64,000 nucleotides of DNA from Bolinopsis microptera (lineage: Eukaryota; Ctenophora; Tentaculata; Lobata; Bolinopsidae). The notes beneath the pieces are model-generated. The model ran no database searches and had not been told where the DNA came from. It saw only the letters and a list, made by a program, of their open reading frames with translations. A program made the position numbers and the translations under genes. Numbering within the stretch: the first letter of the stretch is position 1; every line of letters begins with the position of its first letter. Location: assembly GCF_026151205.1 (NCBI RefSeq), contig NC_087078.1, positions 372,001 through 436,000 on the forward strand. The letters are read 5' to 3'. This document shows positions 34,399 to 44,434 of the stretch, piece by piece.

Positions 34399-34640
34399 AA
34401 TGGTAACCAGGTAACCAGGTAACCAGGTAACCAGGTAACCAGGTAACCAGGTAACCAGGTAACCAGGTAACCAGGTAACCAAGTAACCAGGTAACCAGGT
34501 AACCAGGTAACCAGGTAACCAGGTAACCAAGTAACCAGGTAACCAGGTAACCAGGTAACCAAGTAACCAGGTAACCAAGTAACCAGGTAACCAGGTAACC
34601 AGGTAACCAGGTAACCAGGTAACCAGGTAACCAGGTAACC
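34399..34640 (+). repeat. AGGTAACC minisatellite
   Basis: About 30 units of AGGTAACC with occasional AAGTAACC. It is flanked on both sides by copies of CTACTTGTTCATGTACTATA (34372-34391 and 34639-34658), so the array sits between short direct repeats. Confidence 0.95.
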
Positions 34641-34658
34641 TACTTGTTCATGTACTAT

Positions 34659-35717
34659 AATGGGCTCAAAGATTTGTTAAGTGGGTCCGTTGTGTCACAT
34701 GGTTTGACTACTTATAAATAATATAACGTTAATATAACGTTGTACCTTTTTTACTTGCCTGAATTCCACAAAATTTTCAAAATATTTTAACAAAATTGTA
34801 TTTTCAAAGCCTCTTCGATATGCAAATCAACTTTAAACATAATATTATAACAAAACCTCTCTTAACATATGATTACATAGCACTAGCCCCACACTGAATG
34901 TCAGAAAGGGAAACATTGTTTTAAAATGCTCAGATGCTTATTAGCTTATTGCATATGACAGAAATCTAGGGAATAAGTTTGTAAGGTTGGAATAATCTAA
35001 AATGATGTCCATTCCATTATATTTCTGGTTCTAGGTTTGATCAAATCTACTGAAGTGACCAGACTATCCCACGAATCATGTTTTTCTGTGATTTGAGATT
35101 TGAGATTACAGAACCACTCTACCAGTGGTTCTGATACCTAATTGTGTTATTAACTACTTAAGTACAATTATTGTGGTGTCAACAAAAACTCCGAAAGGTT
35201 GAAGCACGAACATGCGATTTAGAAACATAGTTGCAGATTTAAAACTGACCAAGTACAGACAAAATAAAAAACCACAAACAAGGTAGTGGTGACACCATGC
35301 ACTATCACCATGGTGACACCATGCACTCTAGTAAAGTAGTAAACAAGTTCCCACCGTCGCGCCTACCTTTAGTAGTCTCCACAAAGTTGTCAGATTAAAT
35401 TAATTGCAAAGAACAATTGGACTGTCTATCGTTTATTTTTCTCTAACAAAACTTGCTGATACTTTCTGTAGTCTGTAGTTTCTGTATCCCCCCCCCCCCC
35501 TTTCTGTTATAGTCCTGCAACATTCCACGAACGTACTCTCATGGAAATTTCACGTGCGACAGGTTGCTAGGTGACAGTTGGTTGCTAGGTGACACTTGTT
35601 TCCCGATACTACTCAAGTCAGGTTGCTAGGTGACAGAATGCTGACAGTTTAACTGTTTAAGAAATATAAAGTCTGAAAGAGAACGTTTAGCGTGTCCGCA
35701 TAGTGAGGAGCGTTCAA
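34659..35717. other. Non-coding region
   Basis: No gene is visible. The region has a C homopolymer at about 35489-35500 and a GTTGCTAGGTGACA repeat (three copies, 35562-35632), another RFX-half-site-like phrase. GATTTGAGATTTGAGATTAC and a small CCACTctaCCAGTGG hairpin lie near 35090-35130. Confidence 0.45.
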
Positions 35718-35840
35718 CGTTAACCTGGTAACTATGGCAACGTTAACCTGGTAACTTTGGCAACGGTAACCTGGTAACTATGGCAACGTTAACCTGGTAA
35801 CTATGGCAACGTTAACCTGGTAACTATGGCAACGTTAACT
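35718..35840. repeat. GTTAACCTGGTAACTATGGCAAC tandem repeat
   Basis: Five 23-bp units. Each contains GTAACTATGGCAAC (one has GTAACTTTGGCAAC), a good X-box-like site. Confidence 0.9.
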
Positions 35841-36092
35841 TGTTTCACTTAATAACCTGAATCTTAAAGTCGCCGTTGTGAACAGCGCTATCATTATAAC
35901 AATATGTTATTATGAGAGATGAGACCCTACAAGTACTTCACCTGGCACTAAACTGCATTCCGACTGGATTCCTCTCTTTCACAATAGTGAGAGAGAAAGA
36001 AGTCTGTTTAGCTTAGTCTTATAAAAGACTAACACCAGAAGAAGGTTGCTTTAATTGTTGGTGCTTACTAATCACCAAATATTTCGTAGCTT

Positions 36093-36187
36093 CTCGTCAT
36101 ATATTATACTCGTCACCATAGCAACCTCTCGTCATATATTATACTCGTCACCATAGCAACCTCTCGTCATATATTATACTCGTCACC
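36093..36187. repeat. 35-bp tandem repeat with GTCACCATAGCAAC
   Basis: Nearly three units of CTCGTCATATATTATACTCG followed by TCACCATAGCAAC. The second half is X-box-like. Confidence 0.85.
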
Positions 36188-37484
36188 TCAAATGAATAAA
36201 ATATAAATACAACTGTATACTAAACTGTATAGTGTTTAACTATATAATAATATATATTGCCTGCGAGGAATGCCGTATTTTAAAATTCTAAAATTGGCTT
36301 CATTCTCCTTGAATAAATCAAACAGCCTGAAACTCTGCTGGTAATATCGAAGAATTTTAGGAGACAATTTTAAAATAATATTCTCTTTAGAATTCTTAAT
36401 TCGCACGCTTGTTAGGATTCAGCTTATTGCACCTCGTTACCATGGTAGCAACCTCTCTTGAGTCTCTTCAGCTTATCATCGAGTTTCTCCTCTTTACTTC
36501 CACTGCCAAGACTCTCTAACAGCGTTTAACTGATATCATGCATGGAGCACGTGGTGTCTGGTAACCTAGTGACCAGTATTAGTAACCTAGTAACCAGTAT
36601 CACCTAGAAACCACGTGCTGTCTGGATTAACAATACCTGAGATCACACATAACATCTACAGCTTGACTAAAATCTGTGAAGTTATATCACGGAATTTACG
36701 GTATATCCTCAGACGATAACGTCACGTCACGTGATCAAACATCCCTCCCTCCCTCCTCCCTCTCTCCCTCCCTCCCTCCCTCCCTCCCTCCCAGTCTTCA
36801 CTAAGATATTAGATAACATCTCATTATCTGGACTGATTTGAAATCAGCCACCCATTATGTGTTCCAGCCAGCTGGACACGAAACTACCGGGTAATTGAGG
36901 AGTACTTGGGTCCATTAAAAGGCTGGTATTTTCTAGAAGTTACGTAGGCACAGTAGCTGGCGTACTTTTCAACGCCTTGTCAGGCCGCGTTGCTAGGCAA
37001 CATTAACTCCAATATCTAACTGTGTCGTCACTTCCATTCTATCAGTGTTTATTCAGGGTTAGGTTCTTCTTTATTGTGGGCTTCAAGGCCAACTCTCTAA
37101 TAATTAAAGAAGAAACAGTAGTTGAAACACTGACAGTAGTCACACAGAAGTCAGCACTTCCAGCTCCCCAGGTATTATACAGAATATCAGACCGCTAGAA
37201 ATAATAAATATTGCCAGCGCTTACACACAGCTATACAACTTGTCAACACCACCAGTCAGCTCCAGATTCCAAAACTCGGGCTCGTATCCGACCTCACTTT
37301 CTCCCGCCTGAATCTTATTTACTTGCTCCGCTCCTTCACCTCTTGTTGCTTGGTTACCGATCTTGTTGCTTAGTTACCGTTCTTGTTGATACGTTTTTAT
37401 TGCTCAGTTACAAGTATCGTTAACTGGTGTTTTGTAACGAGTGAGCTGCGAGATCCCACAAAATCTCAGAGATCAGGGACTCTT
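36188..37484. other. Region upstream of the formin gene
   Basis: A pyrimidine tract (CCCT)n lies at about 36742-36793 and an X-box-like GTTACCATGGTAGC at about 36438. Non-coding 5' exons or the promoter of the formin may lie here, but nothing decides this from sequence alone. A small open frame (37211-37423) shows no domain. Confidence 0.45.
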
Positions 37485-37498
37485 GTAACCATGGTAAC
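37485..37498. promoter_or_regulatory. X-box palindrome just before formin start codon
   Basis: GTAACCATGGTAAC ends 15 bases before the ATG chosen for the formin. It could lie in the 5' UTR or proximal promoter. Binding is inferred. Confidence 0.35.
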
Positions 37499-37513
37499 CA
37501 TGACTCGCGGTTA

Positions 37514-39816
37514 ATGACGGAGGAGGAAAGCACGCAACATGTGGTAGTATTTGCACGGCGGTTCTCAGTAAACTCCCTGAGCTCACCACCATGTGTAGTA
37601 GCGACCCCTCCCACCCTCCCTCCCCTTCAAGTAGCTACAATACCACTAAAGGACCCAATATCAGTGGAATTAGTGAACATAAACAGGCTCTACTCATCCA
37701 GTGATTTACAGAAGAGGAGAGAGGACTTTAGGAGGAAGTATGAGACTAAAGGCCTGGCTATAGATGTTGATGTTTGTAAGTTAAACCCTCCCCCTCCTCC
37801 TCCTAAAGAAGATGGCTTCAAGCCTAAGAAATCCTCGGCTCACAGTAGCAAGAGAATGTCACAGACTATTTCATTTGACGAGTACGGCAGAGTAATCCGT
37901 CAGGAGTTTGTGCAGTCAGAATCAGCTGTATCCGAGGACTCCTCTGTGTATGACGAAGATGATGATCCTTTTAACGACGACTTTGATTTCGGAGATGCGT
38001 TCAGACTGTCAGAATCACCAGAACCTCAGGATAAGGAATGCCAGACCCACTTTGTAAATCTCACAATATCAGTGCTGACCCAGACGCCTACTAACGATCT
38101 GTCCACCACGTCGTGTCAGACTGCTAAAATAAAACAGGTTGACAGCGGTATCCAGGTGGATCCTCCTCCACAGAACGATCTGAACAAGTTTCCTAACATT
38201 GTAGTTACCCCTCCAGCTGGCAAACTCAACAACTTCATCGTCAAACCCCCCTCTATATTCGCTCACAAAACTGATTCTACCGGACAAAACTCCTTCACCC
38301 CTCAAAAGAACGAGGCTGTAGGTGGTAATGGGAAAAAGAGTCGCCTTAAAAAGATGGTCAGTGACTTTCACTCTAAGTACGTGGACAAAACCACCCCTGA
38401 GAAGCAACTCAATCATAATAATGTAGATAAACCTTCTAAACCGACCGATCTTCCCAACAAGAAGTCTACTAAAAGTATCAAGCAGTTGTTCGAGTCGAAG
38501 AAGAAGAACGTCGAGACGAGTTCAAGCAAACTGGAGTTATCAGATAAACTGAAACACGAGCTGAGGAACTCTAAAACTAGTGTGAAGAATCAGATAGGTG
38601 CTATATCAGCAAAAGAGGAGGAGGAGATTCCTCTGCTGGAACAGCTGCTCAAAGAGATCGCTAACCTCCCTCTCTATAAACTCATAGAGTTTGAGAAGGG
38701 TTTTGTTAAAAGCATTACCGACCGAGAACTGCTGGAGATCGTGAAGACGCGGTTCAGAAACAAGAGTGACCAGCAACTGATTGATATTATGAAGGAGCTT
38801 GTCAAGAACATAGATGTAGACGATATGTACGATATCTTTGAACAATACGTCAACGAACGACCGTACAGCGAGTGCAAGATATTATCAATGAAGATCTGCG
38901 AGAACTTGCTAAACAAGAAGGACATGACAGAGCTGATGATGAGGAACTTCAGCTCAATGTCAGAGAACAACAAGAAAGTGTTGGCTACAAGTCTGCTGGA
39001 AGACCTCCCTTACGAGTCCATGAAGAAAGTGATAGAACTCCAGCTACCTAAACTGAAAGAGAAAGATATCCCGAACGTTCTGAACAACATACAGACAGAT
39101 CCCAACAAGAGAGAGTTCGAGAAAGCTGTCAGTATCCTCTCCAGTAAGTTATCTGGAGACGAGACTCAGAAACTGATCCGGGATCTGGGAAGAGGGATGA
39201 AACACGAGGAGATATCTAAAGCTATAAAGCATTTGTTCGACTACCTCCCCAAGCGTGAGAGCGAGAGTTTAGCAAGACGTTATGTGGAGGTTAAGAAGGT
39301 AATGGTGGAAAGGTGGACTGAGACTAAAGCTATAGAAGTAAGAAGTAAGCTAGTGTCTAAACAAACGGGCACTGACCCTCCCAAGCAGGAGATCAAGGAA
39401 GCTAGGGCAGAGAAATCCAGGAAAGTAGTGGTTCTGCAGGGAGAGAGTTGGTTCGCTAACGACAGGAGATGTGTCAACAGGATGACCCAAACAGACGCGG
39501 TGAACAGACTGCTCTTCAAGGACAAGACAGACCTACAGAACGCAGCTGAAACCATGAACAAAGCAAAGAAGAGGTTCCTTGAGAAGTCTAAAGACACTAA
39601 CAGCAGGTCTAAGAGAGAGGACGTAATGATCGGGGGCTCCAGGACCCCCACTCCCAACTCTCTAGCTCTCAGCTCAGTAGAGACTGATGGTTGTAGGAGG
39701 AGTAGTCCGGCCAGTCCCGCTCTTATGAGTCCGGGTCTGATGAGTCCTGGTCTGATGAGTCCTGGATTAATCAGTCCCTCTGTTACGAGTCCTGCTTCTG
39801 TCACTGTCTCTACCAG
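37514..39816 (+). CDS. Formin, exon 1 (N-terminal 767 residues)
   Basis: This is the long first coding exon of a formin (actin nucleator and elongator). Residues 1-380 are largely disordered, with acidic (DDDPFNDDFDFGD) and polyproline segments and a cluster of LC8-like motifs: KECQTH (174), LTQTP (188), SCQTAK (200) and SGIQVD (211). Residues about 385-600 are a helix-rich block (for example LLEQLLKEIANLPLYKLIEF) that I do not recognise as a canonical GBD/FH3. Another motif, RMTQTDAV, precedes a basic segment and an SPGLM repeat near the end. The donor ACCAG/GTATAT leaves phase 2. The frame is open upstream of the ATG, so the start is provisional. Assignment to formins rests on the FH1 and FH2 parts downstream, joined by unbroken phasing. 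Confidence 0.75.
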
Positions 39817-40484
39817 GTATATACACTCACATTTTATATAGAATATGATAGATATTATCTTTCAGTACCTAAAACTTTGGCTAATTCAGCACCGTCAAAC
39901 CCTGATGTAAATCCCGTCTTAGTGGAATTCCAGCAGTTTGAGGCGTGGCTGTGATTAAAAACACTGTCATCCTTTATCATATCATAGTATGACCAGAACT
40001 GTACGGTGACCTAAACTAAATCTAGTTAACAGGGATGAACTGTGCGGTGACCTAAACTAAATCTAGTTAACTGGGATGAAATCAGGCTTTAAAATACACG
40101 AACTTTTGTGTGCAAGAGAAAATAAATGATATAGTGAATATCACTTCGGACCTACTGATGACTTAAAGTTAAAGTTTGACTGTAAAACAAGTAAAATATA
40201 TTGCACGTGTAAAGATAAGCCCCCTCAAAATAAGAAACCGGGTTAGCAAACTTAAAGTGTCGACAAGTTAAATTACCAAACTTATTATATGTTTGTCAGG
40301 CAGGAACATATCAACAACTAAATAACATATTAACAAATAAATAACGTTACAATTTACGTATTACATTTATCTGCAAACAATCTGCAACAGCTGCTGTCAG
40401 AAACAACTATTTGTATTAGTTATTATTAGGGAAATTAACAATATTCCATAAAGTTCTAGGTAAATAACATATGTTTCATTTCAG
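39817..40484 (+). other. Formin intron 1
   Basis: 668-bp intron, GT-AG, with no gene inside. A 49-bp phrase ending CTAAACTAAATCTAGTTAAC is duplicated near 40000-40080. Confidence 0.7.
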
Positions 40485-40543
40485 AAAGAACCTTCTGGAA
40501 GAAATAGAACGATTGAAGCAAGAAAAGCATAGTATATACGATG
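40485..40543 (+). CDS. Formin, exon 2 (start of coiled coil)
   Basis: Encodes RKNLLEEIERLKQEKHSIY in the frame given by exon 1, with acceptor TTTCATTTCAG and donor GATG/GTGAGT. It begins a coiled-coil segment that continues through the next three exons. Confidence 0.85.
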
Positions 40544-40640
40544 GTGAGTTTGGACTATGAGCTTATAAGGAAGGTGCAGGCTTTTAATGTTGTAACTAAG
40601 CTGGCAGCATAGAGCTCAAGCTGGGAAACATGCTGTTTTT

Positions 40641-40742
40641 GGTTCTTTTGCGATAGTGTAATTGCGACAACTAGCGCTGGATGGCGACAACTAGCGCTAT
40701 CCAAGTATCCAGTTGTCGCAATTACACTATCGCAAAAGAACC
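40641..40742. mobile_element. hAT-type MITE (102 bp) in formin intron
   Basis: GGTTCTTTTGCGATAGTGTA and its exact complement at the other end form inverted repeats of about 30 bp, around a tandem GCGACAACTAGCGCT. Perfect 8-bp duplications CTGTTTTT lie at 40633-40640 and 40743-40750. Confidence 0.9.
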
Positions 40743-40895
40743 CTGTTTTTAAATGATAATCCTATGTTTAGATCATATTATGATGTAGTGTTACCATGGT
40801 AACAAACCATTTAAAGTCATGTGACCATGATAACATATATACCATATAAGGTAGTGTTACCATGGTAATACACCATAAAATATAGAACATTTCAG

Positions 40896-40987
40896 ACTAC
40901 CAAGAGTACTTCAATCTGGCTCTGGACCAGGAAGAAGAAATACATTACTTGGAGGATGAACTGGAACGAACTAAGCGACAAATAAAC
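40896..40987 (+). CDS. Formin, exon 3 (coiled coil)
   Basis: Encodes DYQEYFNLALDQEEEIHYLE and on to KRQIN, in frame (enters in phase 1, leaves in phase 0). The acceptor is AACATTTCAG and the donor AAC/GTAAGT. An X-box palindrome (40992-41005) starts four bases after the exon. Confidence 0.85.
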
Positions 40988-41231
40988 GTAAGTTACCATG
41001 GTAACTAATGCTTACTCTAATGAAAGAAAAAGCATGATTAGTGTTACTTTTAGACCAGGCAAGAAGTAAACAAAATGAAATTTTACTGCAAATAACACGC
41101 CGGAATGGAACACAAATTATTGAAGCTGCAACCAATATGTTTATCAGATACCTACATTATTTAGATATTTGAAACAATTGAAAGTTATTCGCTCTAATTC
41201 ATCAAAGACACCGGGATGTGAGTTTAACGAC

Positions 41232-41953
41232 AGGTTACATATACTGCTACTAGGTTACTAGCTGGTTACTAGGTTACTAGCTGGTTACTAGGTTACTAGC
41301 TGGTTACTAGGTTACTAGCTGGTTACTAGGTTACTAGCTGGTTACTAGGTTACTAACTGGTTATTATGTTACTAGCTGGTTACTAGGTTACTAGCTGGTT
41401 ACTAGCTGGTTACTAGGTTACTAACTGGTTATCATGTTACTAGCTGGTCACTAGGTTACCAGCTGGTTACCAGGTTACTAACTGGTTCCTAGGCTACTAA
41501 CTGGTTACTAAGTAACTAGCTGGTTACTAGGTTACTAACTGGTTACTATGTTACTAGCTGGTTACTAGATTACTAGCTGGTCACTAGGTTACCAGCTGGT
41601 TACTAGGTTACTAACTGGTTACTATGTTACTAGCTGGTCATTAGGTTACCAGCTGGTTACCAGGTTACTAGCTGGTCACCAGGTTACTAGCTGGTCACCA
41701 GGTTACTAGCTGGTCACTACGTTACTAGCTGGTCACCAGGTTACTAGCTGGTCACTAGGTTACTAGCTGGTCACCAGGTTACTAGCTGGTCACTAGGTTA
41801 CTAGCTGGTCACCAGGTTACTAGCTGGTTACTAGGTTACTAGCTGGTCACTAGGTTACTAGCTGGTCACCAGGTTACTAGCTGGTCACTAAGTTACCAGC
41901 TGGTTACCAGGTTACTAGCTGGTTACTAGATTACTAGCTGGTTACTATGTTAC
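41232..41953 (+). repeat. CTGGTTACTAGGTTACTAG minisatellite
   Basis: About 720 bp of a roughly 19-bp unit with TTACC/TCACC variants fills most of formin intron 3. It ends about 20 bp before the next acceptor. The same repeat follows exon 5 at 46679-46980. Confidence 0.95.
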
Positions 41954-41974
41954 CGGTGACTAATAACATTTCAG

Positions 41975-42073
41975 GATCAAGAACTGGAGCTACATTACCT
42001 GAAGGAGGAGCGAGAAGTGGCCTACAAGGACATCAGGGATCTGGAGGATGAACTAGCAGACTCCAGACTCATG
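41975..42073 (+). CDS. Formin, exon 4 (coiled coil)
   Basis: 33 codons, phase 0 at both ends: DQELELHYLKEEREVAYKDI, then RDLEDELADSRLM. The acceptor is AACATTTCAG and the donor ATG/GTAATG. The heptad spacing of Leu, Ile and Tyr fits a coiled coil. Confidence 0.85.
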
Positions 42074-42448
42074 GTAATGTCACGTGATTTAGCACGTGTT
42101 ACTATGGTTACTTAGATTAGCACGTGGGTTACTATGAGCATAATAGGTCGGGTCAGCGTGTTCCTGTTAATACCCTCTTTTCAACAGGATCAAAGACCAT
42201 GTCAATGAAACAAGGGGTTACAAATATTCCTGTCTCTTAGATTAATATTACCTTGTTGAATTACTGTATTAGAGCTGTTCAACAGTCCATTATTATATAG
42301 TCCTGAGATGGACGGTCAGTGCGCATGTCACGTGTTACTATGGTTACTTGTTCATAGTGCACATGTTTATAATTCGTAATGAAGCTACCTTGATGCTACT
42401 TCACAATGTGAATGAAGTTTCTTTGATGCATAATCAAGCTGCAATCAT

Positions 42449-42546
42449 TAATTAAAATGCCCTCATTGTCGGCATTGGTTTAGGGAATTATGGAATTCTA
42501 TAATTCCCCAAACCACGAAGACTGACAATGCAAGTATTTTAATTAA
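42449..42546. mobile_element. Imperfect foldback element in formin intron
   Basis: AATTAAAATGCCCTCATTGT at the left pairs imperfectly with ACAATGCAAGTATTTTAATT at the right, and GGTTTAGGGAATTAT with ATAATTCCCCAAACC around a GGAATTCT centre. It is probably an old MITE. No duplication of the target is clear. Confidence 0.5.
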
Positions 42547-42739
42547 GGAATGAACGGTTACAATAAAGTAAATCCTCCATCCTTATTATTCATAACAAAA
42601 GCTTCGCAGAATGGCATATTAAAGGTATAGCATCTTCATGTTACCCACAATCCATCCATGATATTAACTATCCGCCCTACTAGTCGTAATAGAGTTAGAA
42701 AGTAATTGTTAGTAGATCAGGGTAGAATGCTGATAAGAA

Positions 42740-43797
42740 TGGAACTAGGGGGAGGAAGGACTAGGAGGGCTAGAGAGGGGACTATGAGGTCAAGAGAGGG
42801 GACTAGGAGGGCTAGAGGGGTGACTAGGAGGGCTAGAGAGAGGGGACTAGGAGGGCTAGAGGGGGACTAGGAGGGCTAGAGAGTAGAGGGGGACTAGGAG
42901 GGCTAGAGGGGTGACTAGGAGGACTAGAGAGGGGACTAGGAGGACTAGAGGGGGAACTAGGAGGGCTAGAGGGGGAACTAGGAGGGCTAGAGAGGGGACT
43001 AAGAGGGCTAGAGGGGGGACTAGGAGGGCTAGAGGGGGGACTAGGAGGGCTAGAGAGTAGAGGGGGACTAGGAGGGCTAGAGGGGGGACTAGGAGGGCTA
43101 GAGGGGTGACTAGGAGGGCTAGAGGGGGGACTAGGAGGGCTAGAGGGGGGACTAGGAGGGCTAGAGGGTGACTAGGAGGACTAGAGGGGGAACTAGGAGG
43201 GCTAGAGGGGGACTAGGAGGGCTAGAGGGGGGACTAGGAGGGCTAGAGGGGGGACTAGGAGGGCTAGAGAGTAGAGGGGGACTAGGAGGGCTAGAGGGGG
43301 GACTAAGAGGGCTAGAGAGAGGGGACTAGGAGGGCTAGAGGGGGGACTAGGAGGGCTAGAGAGTAGAGGGGGACTAGGAGGGCTAGAGGAGGACTAGGAG
43401 GGCTAGAGGGGGGACTAGGAGGGCTAGAGGGGTGACTAGGAGGGCTAGAGGGGGGACTAGGAGGGCTAGAGGGGGGACTAGGAGGGCTAGAGGGGGGACT
43501 AGGAGGACTAGAGGGGGGACTAGGAGGGCTAGAGGGGGGACTAGGAGAGCTAGAGGGGGACTAGGAGGGCTAGAGGGGGGACTAGGAGAGCTAGAGGGGG
43601 ACTAGGAGGGCTAGAGGGGGGACTAGAAGGGCTAGAGAGGGGACTATGAGGGCTAGAGGAGGGACTAGGAGGGATAGAGGGGGACTAGGAGGGCTAGAGG
43701 GGGACTAGGAGGGCTAGAGGGGGGACTAGGAGGGCTAGAGGGGCTAGGAGGGCTAGAGAGAGGGGACTAGGAGGGCTAGAGGGGGGGGACTAACCAA
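42740..43797 (+). repeat. G-rich minisatellite, block 1
   Basis: About 1.05 kb of a 19-21-bp unit, GGGGACTAGGAGGGCTAGAG, with variants that gain a G or an AGAGTAG insertion. It lies in formin intron 4 and is separated from block 2 by 640 bp that contains two palindromes. Confidence 0.95.
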
Positions 43798-44131
43798 TCA
43801 TAATATTTATTGATATTGTTCGAGTATATGATTATCATTATATACTTTTATGTAATATCCCATTGAGGCCCTTGGGTGGCCCCCATCGCGGGTTTACTAC
43901 TAGTAAGAAAAATATCAAAAGATTAAATCAATCTTCGTCGAACTTCCTTCACGGTAACAGTAGAAAGTGGATTTATCGGCCAACATTCTGTTAAATGAGA
44001 GATCCTTCCTCTGTTTAAGGGGGCCGGGGGGTCTTCCTCTATTTAAATTATCACAGCTGTTAGCAGTAGGATCAAATTAGCTCACATTTTTAGAGAAAAG
44101 TGATTTTTATCGTACGTGATTGGAAGATTCT

Positions 44132-44380
44132 GGCCGATTACCGACCGATTATCGGCACTAGGCCGGTAATCGGCACTAGAGCATTAGTCAAGTAATAAGC
44201 AAAACTGTAAAAGAGCAAGTATATATACTTGCTCTTTTACAGTTTTGCTTATTACTTGACTAATGCTCTAGTGCCGATTACCGGCCGATAATCGGTCGGT
44301 AATCGGCCTGCAAACCTTTTTTGAATAACCCTGTAAGTGTATATATACACTTACAGGGTTATTCAAAAAAGGTTTGCAGG
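44132..44380. repeat. Two adjacent long palindromes
   Basis: The first (44132-44308) folds about an ATATAT centre at 44221-44226, with arms of about 85 bp. The inner 50 bp of each arm match perfectly and the outer part has one 7-9-base loop. The arms carry GCCGATTACCG/CGGTAATCGGC repeats. The second (about 44307-44380) is a perfect palindrome of about 74 bp, also centred on ATATAT. Both lie between the two G-rich blocks in formin intron 4. Confidence 0.9.
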
Positions 44381-44434
44381 TTTGGTTCTTAAATACCTTA
44401 ATAGAGCCCGGCATTGCAGTGATTAATAATAATC

